Positions 23,844 through 32,604 of a stretch of 64,000 nucleotides of DNA are shown piece by piece. The stretch's first letter is position 1. Each line of letters begins with the position of its first letter. The DNA is taken from NCBI RefSeq assembly GCF_900186985.1, contig NZ_LT906447.1, positions 62,001-126,000 on the forward strand. Reading direction: 5' to 3'. The notes beneath the pieces are model-generated. The model did not search any database, had not been told where the DNA came from, and saw only the letters and a list, made by a program, of their open reading frames with translations. The DNA comes from Staphylococcus piscifermentans. Lineage in GTDB: Bacteria > Bacillota > Bacilli > Staphylococcales > Staphylococcaceae. A program made the translations under genes and the position numbers.

Positions 23844-25361
23844 TTACTGATTCGCTTCCAGATGCTTTTGCGCTTTTTCATTCATGATTTCAGTAATTCT
23901 TAATTTATCTGGTTTCTGCGTCGTATTTAAAGGCATAGTTTCTACTGGTTCATACATCTTCGGTACTTTATAACCTGCTAAATATTCGCGCATATGTGCA
24001 TCGAGTTTCTCTACATAATCCGGATCGTCTTCACGTAAGATGACTGCAGCTCCGATAGATTCTCCAAATTTCGGATCATTGTAGCCCACTACTACACAAC
24101 GGTCGACAAGCGGATGCTTAGCTAAAGCTGTTTCTACTTCAGAAGGAAGGACATTCTCGCCGCCTGTAATAATCATTTCTTTTTTACGGTCGATGATATA
24201 AAGATCGCCGTCTTCATCCTTCTTCGCCAAGTCGCCAGTTAAGAGATAGCCATCTTGCAGAATTTCAGCTGTTTCATCTGGTCGGTTCCAATAACCTGGT
24301 GTGATATTACGCGCTTTAATAGCAAGTTCTCCGATTTCATCTGTACCTAAGTCATTGTGGTCATCATCTAAGATACGTGCATCTACAAACATGACAGCTT
24401 TACCGATACTCATCGGTTTGGCTTGTGCGTTATCGGGTGTATTAACGACGACGAGCGGTGCTTCGGTTAACCCGTAACCATTAATGATATTGATGCCATA
24501 TTTCTTGAAAGCTTCTTGGATACTTGGAAGTGGGTGAGAACCGCCTTGAATGACATATTTGATAGCTTTGAAATCTTCAGGATTAAAGTTGTCTTGGCGA
24601 ATCGTGCTGTAATACATGGTAGGAATCATGATGAGGAAGTCTGGGTGGTATTTTGCAATTAATTGGTTCATTGCTTCGCCTTCGAAGTAACGTTGTAAAA
24701 TTAATGTTGCACCTGCCATCATAGATGGAAGCACAGTATCATTTAACCCAAGTACATGAAACATCGGAGTTCCGATAATAGAGGTGTAATCTGAGTTAAG
24801 TCGATATGTGAGTTGAATGTTAGCGCCGTTATTCATAAAGGATTCATATGAGAACATGACGCCTTTTGGTGTGCCTGTAGTACCGCTTGTATAAATTAAT
24901 GCTGCAATATCGTCAGGCTCCACAGAGACTGATTGGAATGGTCGATGTTGTTTCGGATTCGTAATATCATCATATTCTTGCGAATCGATATCCATATGCA
25001 ACAAGTCTGGGTCCACCAGCGCAAGTGAGCTTAAATGTTTCTCAGCGTAGAAGAGCAATTTTAATCCAGAGTCTTCTACGATGCCGGCAATTTCTTTCGG
25101 GTTGAGTCGCCAGTTTATCGGTAAGAAGATGATGCCTGTTTTGAAGGAAGCGGCCATTAAATCAATAACTGCTACATCATTCGGTGCAAAGATACCGACG
25201 ACGTCACCACGTTTGAGACCTTGGTCTGTAAGATAGTTTGCTAAATTCTCAGCGCGTATATTTAAATCTTGGTACGTCCATTCTGTGCCTTTGAACGGGT
25301 CAATCACTGCGGGTTTCTGTTCGTCAAAATCTGATCTTGTTTTAATCCAATCGAAATTCAT
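23844..25361 (-). CDS. fadD: Long-chain acyl-CoA ligase FadD
   Basis: FadD activates fatty acids to acyl-CoA with ATP. The 505-residue protein is an ANL-superfamily adenylating enzyme: P-loop YTSGTTGTPKG near residue 175, GYGLTEAP near 295, the TGDL motif, and IDRKKEMIITGGENV followed by the C-terminal Lys in TQKPDKLR. The predicted substrate is a fatty acid by operon context; acyl chain length cannot be read from the sequence. AAGGGGGTATACTT precedes the ATG. It lies between fadX and fadE. Confidence 0.9.
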   Translation of the reverse strand: MNFDWIKTRSDFDEQKPAVIDPFKGTEWTYQDLNIRAENLANYLTDQGLKRGDVVGIFAPNDVAVIDLMAASFKTGIIFLPINWRLNPKEIAGIVEDSGLKLLFYAEKHLSSLALVDPDLLHMDIDSQEYDDITNPKQHRPFQSVSVEPDDIAALIYTSGTTGTPKGVMFSYESFMNNGANIQLTYRLNSDYTSIIGTPMFHVLGLNDTVLPSMMAGATLILQRYFEGEAMNQLIAKYHPDFLIMIPTMYYSTIRQDNFNPEDFKAIKYVIQGGSHPLPSIQEAFKKYGINIINGYGLTEAPLVVVNTPDNAQAKPMSIGKAVMFVDARILDDDHNDLGTDEIGELAIKARNITPGYWNRPDETAEILQDGYLLTGDLAKKDEDGDLYIIDRKKEMIITGGENVLPSEVETALAKHPLVDRCVVVGYNDPKFGESIGAAVILREDDPDYVEKLDAHMREYLAGYKVPKMYEPVETMPLNTTQKPDKLRITEIMNEKAQKHLEANQ

Positions 25362-25390
25362 AAGTATACCCCCTTATCTATTTACATACT

Positions 25391-26947
25391 TCAATGAATT
25401 GATTGTGCTAATAATCCCCATTGTTCTTGATACATCGTGTGGTCCATCGTTTTCAAATCCTCTGCTATCAAAGGCTTGAACCCCATTTGGTCCAACACAT
25501 CTTTTTCTAAATTAAGACCAGGTGCTATTTCTATGATAGTTAAGCCTGCTTCTCGCAATTCGAAGACGGCTCGGTCAGTTACGATAAAGACTTCTTGATT
25601 CAAAGTTTTAGCATAGGAAGCATTGAAATCGATGTTGCTGACTTCCGGTATGAACTTTTGAGTGGTACCTTCTTTATCAACTTCTAGCTGACCATCTACA
25701 ATGCTTAGTTGACTTCTAGCAACTAAACTTCCAGAAAAAATAATACGCTGAACAGATTGGCTGATGTCGATAAATCCTCCGCAGCCATTCATCCGGTTGC
25801 CGAAATAAGAAACATTGACATTGCCGTGCTGGTCAATTTCCGCAAAGCTGAGATAGGCGACGGAAATACCGCCGTTATAAATAAAATCCCATGTTAGATC
25901 ATGTCGCATGCGGACATCGAAATCAGCATTCATTCCAAAGCGCTTGCCGCTGCCGATAAACCCACCGAATATACCGATATCTTGGACAGGCTGCACTTGA
26001 TGTTCGACATTTTCTTCGTATAATAAATTTGATAGTTCATTGTTAATGCCGAATCCGATGCTGATAGTATCTCCTTGATTTAAAAATTGCGCTGCTCTGC
26101 GTAAAATGATTTTTCTAGTGTTGAATGGAAGCGGCGCATCTAGACGTTCAGTCGTGCGTTCTTCTCCAGAAAAAATAGGATGGTAGTGTGTCTGAATAAG
26201 TTGTCTGTGGTGTTTGGAATCTCCGGCAACATAAACATAATCAACGAGTGCGCCAGGTATAAAGACATCATCAGGGTTTAAATTTGGTGAATCTATAATG
26301 GCTTTAACCTGAACGACAACAGTACCACGGGTGGACTTTGCGTTAAGCGCAATGCTGTAACCTTCACCCAAATGGGCCTCTTGAGTCATATAAATATTGC
26401 CTTGTCGGTCTGCATAAGTGCCGCGTAATAATGCAACGTTGACGGGAGGCAGCTGGTAATGCAAATAATCTTCACCTTCGATATTCAAGAAGGAGACGAG
26501 CTGCTCAGTCGTCTTGGTATTTGTGCGTCCGCCTTTGTAGCGTGGATCAATAGTGGTATTTAATCCAATCTTAGTAATCACCCCAGGTAAGATTGAATTA
26601 GTTTGACGGTAATGTGTAGCGATAACTCCCTGTGGTAAGAAGTAAGCTTCAATCTCATTATTCGTGATAGCTTGAGCTGTTTTTGGCGAAGCTGTCATAA
26701 TACTCATGATGATACGTGAAAGCATTTCCCGTTCTACGAAATCATCCAATTCCGGCTCCATCCCTCCACTGCTGATGTCATTGGCATTGATAAAAGTCAG
26801 ACCTTTGGGAGAGCTGGTTTCATCATAAGTTTCCAAGACATTCCGCAAAATTTCAGCTGGTAAATTTGAGACTGTCAAAGCTGATACAGCCACGACATCT
26901 CCATCTTTGATAATGTGCTTTAAATCTTCCCATTGTATTTCTTTCAT
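25391..26947 (-). CDS. fadX: Acyl-CoA:acetate/propionate CoA-transferase FadX
   Basis: FadX belongs to family I CoA-transferases and is thought to move CoA between acyl groups during fatty-acid use. The 518-residue protein joins an alpha-type domain (DGDVVAVSALTVSNLPAEIL) and a beta-type domain (SIGFGINNELSNLL, GIFGGFIGSG), with the probable catalytic Glu in SFAEIDQHGNVNVS. It is the first gene of fadXDEBA, with AAAAGGGG upstream of the ATG and a cre-like site 47 bases before the start, as expected for glucose repression of fatty-acid degradation. Confidence 0.9.
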   Translation of the reverse strand: MKEIQWEDLKHIIKDGDVVAVSALTVSNLPAEILRNVLETYDETSSPKGLTFINANDISSGGMEPELDDFVEREMLSRIIMSIMTASPKTAQAITNNEIEAYFLPQGVIATHYRQTNSILPGVITKIGLNTTIDPRYKGGRTNTKTTEQLVSFLNIEGEDYLHYQLPPVNVALLRGTYADRQGNIYMTQEAHLGEGYSIALNAKSTRGTVVVQVKAIIDSPNLNPDDVFIPGALVDYVYVAGDSKHHRQLIQTHYHPIFSGEERTTERLDAPLPFNTRKIILRRAAQFLNQGDTISIGFGINNELSNLLYEENVEHQVQPVQDIGIFGGFIGSGKRFGMNADFDVRMRHDLTWDFIYNGGISVAYLSFAEIDQHGNVNVSYFGNRMNGCGGFIDISQSVQRIIFSGSLVARSQLSIVDGQLEVDKEGTTQKFIPEVSNIDFNASYAKTLNQEVFIVTDRAVFELREAGLTIIEIAPGLNLEKDVLDQMGFKPLIAEDLKTMDHTMYQEQWGLLAQSIH

Positions 26948-26993
26948 AAAAAGACCCCTTTTCTTTTTATTTAAGAACCCCCTTTATCGAGAA

Positions 26994-27007
26994 TGTAAAC
27001 CCTTACA
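26994..27007. promoter_or_regulatory. cre-like site in front of the fad operon
   Basis: TGTAAACCCTTACA matches the CcpA consensus except for C at the central G. It lies 47 bases upstream of fadX, a repression position, and is nearly the same sequence as the site before fadE. Confidence 0.6.
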
Positions 27008-27115
27008 AAAAATATAACACATGAACAAAAATTGTAAAAATAAAAAGACATTCAATTCAGAAAATTGTTTTAACTTACTTTCGGAAAGTTTGAAAATATA
27101 GGTAATTAAGATGTG

Positions 27116-27210
27116 CGCATTAAAAAATACAATAACATGTTTTCTGTTCACTATTAATATACAATTTTATTATTTGTATATTAATAGTGCTAAGATACTA
27201 TCTTAATGCG
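27116..27210. repeat. Nested 95-bp palindromic structure between fadX and the teichoic-type genes
   Basis: Outer arms CGCATTAA (27116-27123) and TTAATGCG (27203-27210) enclose a perfect 16-bp inner stem, CACTATTAATATACAA (27149-27164) and TTGTATATTAATAGTG (27174-27189), with a 9-base loop. There is no T run typical of a terminator directly after the inner stem. It lies in the roughly 310-base divergent gap and may be a regulatory or replication-related structure. No gene is seen here. Confidence 0.5.
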
Positions 27211-27282
27211 TTTTTACTATTTTTATTTTTTACAAACTTTACAGTAAGTTAAAAGATTATTAAATTTTGTAATATACTGTGA

Positions 27283-27288
27283 TATAAT
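27283..27288 (+). promoter_or_regulatory. -10 box for the small membrane protein / TagF-like operon
   Basis: TATAAT lies 28 bases before the GTG start of the small membrane protein gene. Its position shows that a TTG at 27289 cannot be the translation start. The -35 region is weak (TTAAAT at about 27260). Confidence 0.6.
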
Positions 27289-27315
27289 TTGGAAAAAATG
27301 GGTGAGGTGTTGAAC

Positions 27316-27477
27316 GTGAAAAAGTTGATTAAAGTGCTTTTACCACTGTTCATTATCTTTAAAATCAGAGATTATTTTTTAAAATTAGAGCGTCAAAAGT
27401 TTGAGGAAATTGATATAGAATCTGATGAGGATAGATACAGTGATGAAGACGAAGAAGCAGCAAGGCAGGTTATGTAG
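27316..27477 (+). CDS. Small single-pass membrane protein with an acidic tail
   Basis: The 53-residue product has a basic N-terminus (KKLIKV), one hydrophobic segment (LLPLFIIF) and a highly charged C-terminus rich in Glu and Asp (IDIESDEDRYSDEDEEAA). The GTG at 27316 is chosen because GGTGAGGTG stands 8 bases before it and a TATAAT box stands upstream; earlier in-frame starts would fall before or at the transcription start. It lies 19 bases before the first glycerophosphotransferase-like gene, so it is probably cotranscribed. I do not recognise a family; a small accessory to the membrane-bound polymerases is possible. Confidence 0.6.
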   Translation: MKKLIKVLLPLFIIFKIRDYFLKLERQKFEEIDIESDEDRYSDEDEEAARQVM

Positions 27478-27496
27478 TTAAAGGGGGTAATCTAAG

Positions 27497-30049
27497 TTGT
27501 TAGAAGAATTAAAGTATAAACTTACAAAAAGTTTCGAAGTGCACGATGTTTATATGGGTGGAGAATCAATAATCTTTACATGTCGCTTTGAAAACTTTAT
27601 TAATTTTAATACTAAAAAATTAGAAATTACAGTAAATAATAAAACTATTCCATTCGAAGTTACTTCTCAAAAAAATAATGAGATTGTGGTTATGTTTAAG
27701 ACTCAGGAAGTTATTCATAACAGAGATGTACAAAAGATTACTTTTTCCTTAAATGGTAAACAGTTATGGGTCACAGCTGCGCCTCAACTCAAGCGCATCT
27801 ATCAAGTGGATCATCATTTATATCAAATTAATATTTCGAAGTCGGTTTCCATAAAGCCATATAATACGGGACACATGGTAATGGATGAACTCATCAATAT
27901 CTCACTTGCGCCAGATGAAAATGAATCTTTGGTGATTGAAAGTGAGCAGCCTATCGAAGGATTATTACTGATTAACCAGACACGGATGAAAACATTGGAT
28001 ATTAAAGAAGGCAAAATTAATTACGCTTATATCCAAGATAAGATTAAGAAAGAATCCTTTATAATTTATGCAATTAGAGATACGTACATCTATCCTATAA
28101 ATATCAATACACCCGTAAGTGTTTCTTATTATTTCATGAACTATCGATGGTGGGATAACACGGTGAATATTACCCGGGATTATTACAAGGTCGATAGAAT
28201 CGATGTCAGTCAATTCATTGATGATGATACTATTAATCTAACATTTCAAACTTCAGAGGCATCAGGACAAGATGATGCAATCACTGTCGGCGTAACAGAT
28301 TCGGACTATTCTAATGTTATTTTACTGCCGACCTTTACGTCATTGCATAAAGTTTCTGTGAAAATTCCTATTTCCCTCTTACAGACACCTAAGCGTAAAA
28401 AGTTATTTATTCGCATTAAAGATAAAACCTATTTATTGAGAGGAAATATGAAGAAATTCTCAGGCTACCGTAAGCTGGCCTCTGAAATTTATCAACTGAC
28501 ATTATTTGAGCACTACGGTGTCACGATTGCGCATAAGAAACCTAAAATCAAAATGGGTGTAAATGCTATAGGAGAAAAGCAACTTAATATTTATTTCCAA
28601 CCGCACGAAGTTTATCGCCACTGCGATTATTATTTAACCTTTGAAGAAAGAGAATCAAGTCAACAATATCAAATTCCAATCCAAAAAGGTGAACAGGATA
28701 TTGCGTTGGATTACGCGGCTTTAAATCAATTGCTGACTAAAAAGAAATCTATTATTGATGTTTTTGTAACTATTTATGATGGTGACCAATTAGTAAGAAA
28801 AGATAAAATTAAATTCAAAGAAGGTATTTATAAAAAAGATAGTGTGTATACGTTGAAGAAATATAAACAAGGTAATCAAACTACTTACTTTATGTTGACG
28901 TTAACACCGTTTAAAAATATTAAATTTGAAACCTTTGAATTAAGTGATGCACAAATTCAAATATTGAACGATAACAATGTTAAAAAGAATAACATTTGGA
29001 TGATTGGCGAACGTACGGATACTGCTCAAGAAAGCGGCATCCAGTTCTTTGAATGGCTCCAAGACCACGCAGATGCTGAGGTTTATTATGTGATAGATGG
29101 AGACTCTGAAGATTATCAAGACATTAAAGATAAGAACAATGTCTTACGCTTTGGTTCAGATGAGCATTTGAAAATTGCAGCTCAGGCGAAAGTGTTGATG
29201 AGTACACACGATGTTGAAAATATTATGCCTTATAAAGCAGCACCGGACTTCTGGGGCTATGAAGATACGATTAAAATCTTCTTGCAACATGGTGTGCTAG
29301 GCAGAAAAAATGTAGAATACCACAAGAAGTATTATGATGATCCATTCGATTTATTCAATGTTTCTAGTGGTTATGAAAAATACGATATTGTTGTCGACGA
29401 GATGGGCTATAAACCGGAAGAAATTGCCGTAACGGGACTTGCACGCTTTGACCGGTTACCACTTGAACCTAAAAAGCAACTGAAAAAAGTCTTAATCATG
29501 CCGACTTGGCGTGACTGGTTAAACAGTAATGAAGCGTTCGAAAAGAGTGAATATTTATCGCGCTATCTCAGCTTGGTCAACAGTGAAAAATTAAAAGCGT
29601 TGAGCGAAACCTATGATTTGGAAATTAATTTCTATCCGCATTATCGTGCGCAGCAATTCTTCCAAGAATACTTGGAAGACGCTGAATTATCACATGTGAA
29701 CTTTATCGAACTGGGTAAAAAATCTGTACAAGACTTATTAATTGAACATGATTTGTTGATTACCGACTATAGTACAGTAAGTACTGATTTCAATTATATG
29801 AATAAACCGGTTATATTTTACCATTTTGATGTGAGCCAATTTTTCCGTAAAGGCATCTTAAGACCGATAGATCAAACGTTTATTGGAGATATCGTCTATT
29901 CTGAAAATGAACTGGTTTCCAAAATCTCAGATAAAATTAATAGTGAGAAACCTGTACATTATGATCGCAGTTTGATATTTGATTATATCGATCATCAAAA
30001 TAGCCAACGTATTTATGATGAAATCTGCGCTAAGTTAGAAAAAGAATAA
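27497..30049 (+). CDS. CDP-glycerol:poly(glycerophosphate) glycerophosphotransferase-like protein (TagF/TarL type), first copy
   Basis: The 850-residue protein has a long N-terminal region (1 to about 450) of beta-rich repeats without motifs I recognise and a C-terminal Glyphos_transf (TagF-type) domain. Signatures in the latter are FLQHGVLGRKNVEY, VTGLARFDRL, IMPTWRDWL, FYPHYRAQ and LITDYSTVSTDFNYM, including the catalytic His region and the pyrophosphate-binding DYST/S motif. Such enzymes add glycerol- or ribitol-phosphate units to wall polymers from CDP-activated donors at the inner membrane face. The TTG at 27497 has GGGGGT 9 bases upstream. It is not next to the core tar genes, so it may make or modify a different surface polymer. 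Confidence 0.8.
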   Translation: MLEELKYKLTKSFEVHDVYMGGESIIFTCRFENFINFNTKKLEITVNNKTIPFEVTSQKNNEIVVMFKTQEVIHNRDVQKITFSLNGKQLWVTAAPQLKRIYQVDHHLYQINISKSVSIKPYNTGHMVMDELINISLAPDENESLVIESEQPIEGLLLINQTRMKTLDIKEGKINYAYIQDKIKKESFIIYAIRDTYIYPININTPVSVSYYFMNYRWWDNTVNITRDYYKVDRIDVSQFIDDDTINLTFQTSEASGQDDAITVGVTDSDYSNVILLPTFTSLHKVSVKIPISLLQTPKRKKLFIRIKDKTYLLRGNMKKFSGYRKLASEIYQLTLFEHYGVTIAHKKPKIKMGVNAIGEKQLNIYFQPHEVYRHCDYYLTFEERESSQQYQIPIQKGEQDIALDYAALNQLLTKKKSIIDVFVTIYDGDQLVRKDKIKFKEGIYKKDSVYTLKKYKQGNQTTYFMLTLTPFKNIKFETFELSDAQIQILNDNNVKKNNIWMIGERTDTAQESGIQFFEWLQDHADAEVYYVIDGDSEDYQDIKDKNNVLRFGSDEHLKIAAQAKVLMSTHDVENIMPYKAAPDFWGYEDTIKIFLQHGVLGRKNVEYHKKYYDDPFDLFNVSSGYEKYDIVVDEMGYKPEEIAVTGLARFDRLPLEPKKQLKKVLIMPTWRDWLNSNEAFEKSEYLSRYLSLVNSEKLKALSETYDLEINFYPHYRAQQFFQEYLEDAELSHVNFIELGKKSVQDLLIEHDLLITDYSTVSTDFNYMNKPVIFYHFDVSQFFRKGILRPIDQTFIGDIVYSENELVSKISDKINSEKPVHYDRSLIFDYIDHQNSQRIYDEICAKLEKE

Positions 30050-30070
30050 ATGACTAGAGTTTGTGAACCA

Positions 30071-30124
30071 TGTGGGAGCGAAACGATGAAATCTGTTATC
30101 CGGATTTCTATATCGCTCCCGCTT
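30071..30124. repeat. Long hairpin between the two TagF-like genes
   Basis: GGGAGCG and GAAATC at 30074-30092 pair with GGATTTC and CGCTCCC around 30101-30121, separated by short mismatches. No T run follows, so it is more likely a dispersed staphylococcal intergenic hairpin or a processing site than an ordinary terminator. It sits in the 112-base gap between two related genes and may attenuate the second. Confidence 0.5.
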
Positions 30125-30161
30125 TGAATCTTGAACTAGAGAAAGACGGAGTGAAATTATA

Positions 30162-32477
30162 GTGTTGAAATTAAGTCAGATGAATGTGAACTTCGGTTCA
30201 GTTCAAACGAATTTACCTGCTCAAATTCGTTTGGAAATCAGAAACGAGCAGATAATTAATATTGAAGAATCAAAATTAAATAAAGAAGATGTTTATTTAG
30301 GAAAAACTAAAGCAGAAGATGGACTAGTTGCTATTATTGAAAATGATGAGTTTCCATACTACGTGCATATTAAGCACCATAAGATTTATTGCACGCCTTA
30401 TTTGAATGATAAGACGGAGGGGAGTCTAAATATTCAAGTCAAAGTTTATCATAACCGCTTCAAAGTAGAGCCGACACGCTACAGCTATAAGGTAGTAGAT
30501 ACTTACAGCGACGTAATGACTGAGCTCGATGCATCATTATTTAAAAAAGGACGCAAACCTTTTATCGAGGATGAAACCAATCGTATCGGTGACCCAGCTA
30601 TTTTCGCTAAATTTAAATATACGGACTACACTACATTTTTAGAATACACCAACTCTAAGAAAGACTTCGCGTTTAAGACAAATGTTTTAGAAGTACTCAC
30701 ACCCTCACAGTTGAACTTTGATTTCAATAGTGCCAATGAATTAGTAGTTGCGAAAGATAAACATCGACAAATTATCAGACTTAATGATTTGAAAAAAATG
30801 AAAGATATTAAATTGGATAACTACTTCTTAAAATATGCTCAGAAACCTATCTATTTAAAAATGAACGATAAATTCTTTATTATCAGTTATCACAATCAAA
30901 AACTCAGTATTAAAACTGATAAAGAAAAAGACTTGCTGTGTCAACGTAGTAATATTTCAGTGGAAAGAGCAGGACGTTATATTACAATATCGGGAGAAAT
31001 TATGTATAATGCACCTATTCAACCTGATACTTTAATCACAAAATCTGGTCAATTTTTAGCTAAAATAAAATGGATAAACCTACATCACTTTACTGCTAAA
31101 GTAAAAATTAAAAATTTGCGTCACTTGAAAGAGATTCATAACACGATTTTTACTGCTGTGAACGGTAAGAGATTTCATCCTTTATATCAAAGTAAAAAAG
31201 CTGGCGATAATCGCAAAGTATTACTTACTTTCAATACCAGAGGACACGCTATTATTTTACGTCGTAATGCAGCGAATAATTTAAGTTTCGGCAATTTGCC
31301 TGAATTAAAAATTTATAATTCCTGGCATAAATTTAAAATTAATGCAGCCTACAAGTTGGCATCGATTTATAAATTTTTAAACCGAAAATATAATTTGAAC
31401 GTTTATTTTGAAAAAGAAGCCTCTAAAGCAGTAGAATCTGGTAAATATGTCTTTGAAGCTGCTGCCGGCAATAAAAAGTTCAAATCTAAAAATGTATTTA
31501 TCTTAGACAAGTCTTCTCCTCAATATAAAAGTATGAAGAAAAAGTGGGGAGACAAATTAGCGGAACGCTTCAGTTTCCGCAACTATTTATATGTCTTTGC
31601 TGCAGATTATTTTATTTCTAGTGAACTCAGCAATCATGTAATCAATACTAGAATTTTTGATGATAAATTAAATCGCAAAATAAAATTAACACCTTTATAT
31701 TTTTTACAGCACGGTGTCACTTTCTTGAAACCGCGTGATGATTCTAAAAATGTAGGCTTTCATAAAAGTAATATGACTAACAATATTGCTAAGTCGGTTG
31801 TAAGTTCAGATGTAGAAGCAGAAATCTTCCATGACATGGGTTATAACGACTTTGAATTAATGAAAACCGGGATGCCTAAATTTGACGGAGCAAATCTTGA
31901 AGAGGGTGCAGATAAAATCACTTACATGCCGACATGGCGTCCTTGGGAAGAAGCGGAAGTTTTCAATGGCCATATAGAAGAGACCACTTATTATCAATCT
32001 ATTATGGAAGTCATTGAAGCCTTTGAGAAAGCGGGTTTATTAAGTCGTTTGCAAATTGCAGCACATAACAAATTCTCTCAATACGCTAAGGACCACTTTA
32101 ACCAATATAATGATATTTTCGTGGAAGATCCTACAGATACTTTGAAAAACTCTGTTATCTATATTACAGATATTTCTTCAATTATCTTTGATGCAATCAA
32201 TCATGGTGCTTTCCCCATTTTCTATTGGAAAGAATTTGAAGATATTATTGCTAAACACGGTGGTACAACGCCTGCTAATCGTGAAAATGTGCCAGGTGTT
32301 GTAGCAGATGATGAGAATGAGTTGATAGAAGCGGTAAAATCAGCTATCAACAATGACTTTAAACTTCCGCCAAAAGTACTGGAAAACTATCGCCATATCA
32401 ATGAATTCCATGATAATCAAAATACACAACGGGTGATTAATGAATTAGTTAATGATGGTGTATTACAGAAAAAGTAA
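30162..32477 (+). CDS. TagF/TarL-type glycerophosphotransferase-like protein, second copy
   Basis: This 771-residue protein is a diverged relative of its upstream neighbour. The N-terminal part (about 1-420) is again a beta-rich region of unclear function; the C-terminal domain has YFLQHGVTFLKPR, MKTGMPKFDGA, MPTWRPWEE, QIAAHNKFSQY and YITDISSIIFDAINHG, matching the TagF core but with DISS in place of DYST. GTG at 30162 with GGAG ten bases upstream is used; TTG at the next codon is an alternative. Two such genes in tandem resemble polymer primase/polymerase pairs (as TarF and TarL), but donor and acceptor cannot be told from sequence. Confidence 0.75.
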   Translation: MLKLSQMNVNFGSVQTNLPAQIRLEIRNEQIINIEESKLNKEDVYLGKTKAEDGLVAIIENDEFPYYVHIKHHKIYCTPYLNDKTEGSLNIQVKVYHNRFKVEPTRYSYKVVDTYSDVMTELDASLFKKGRKPFIEDETNRIGDPAIFAKFKYTDYTTFLEYTNSKKDFAFKTNVLEVLTPSQLNFDFNSANELVVAKDKHRQIIRLNDLKKMKDIKLDNYFLKYAQKPIYLKMNDKFFIISYHNQKLSIKTDKEKDLLCQRSNISVERAGRYITISGEIMYNAPIQPDTLITKSGQFLAKIKWINLHHFTAKVKIKNLRHLKEIHNTIFTAVNGKRFHPLYQSKKAGDNRKVLLTFNTRGHAIILRRNAANNLSFGNLPELKIYNSWHKFKINAAYKLASIYKFLNRKYNLNVYFEKEASKAVESGKYVFEAAAGNKKFKSKNVFILDKSSPQYKSMKKKWGDKLAERFSFRNYLYVFAADYFISSELSNHVINTRIFDDKLNRKIKLTPLYFLQHGVTFLKPRDDSKNVGFHKSNMTNNIAKSVVSSDVEAEIFHDMGYNDFELMKTGMPKFDGANLEEGADKITYMPTWRPWEEAEVFNGHIEETTYYQSIMEVIEAFEKAGLLSRLQIAAHNKFSQYAKDHFNQYNDIFVEDPTDTLKNSVIYITDISSIIFDAINHGAFPIFYWKEFEDIIAKHGGTTPANRENVPGVVADDENELIEAVKSAINNDFKLPPKVLENYRHINEFHDNQNTQRVINELVNDGVLQKK

Positions 32478-32604
32478 CAGAATAAACAAATGGTTGGATT
32501 ACTTTGATAAGGAAGTGATTCAGCCATTTTTTTATTTTAAAAATTTATGGAAAAATAGGGAATAGAGTAACTAAAGCTACACAGTGATTGATGGAGGTAA
32601 AGTT

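Noticed and set aside
27289-27315. TTG at 27289 or ATG at 27298 as the start of the small membrane protein
   Set aside because: They fall right after the TATAAT box, at or before the likely transcription start, and lack a ribosome site; GTG 27316 is well placed.
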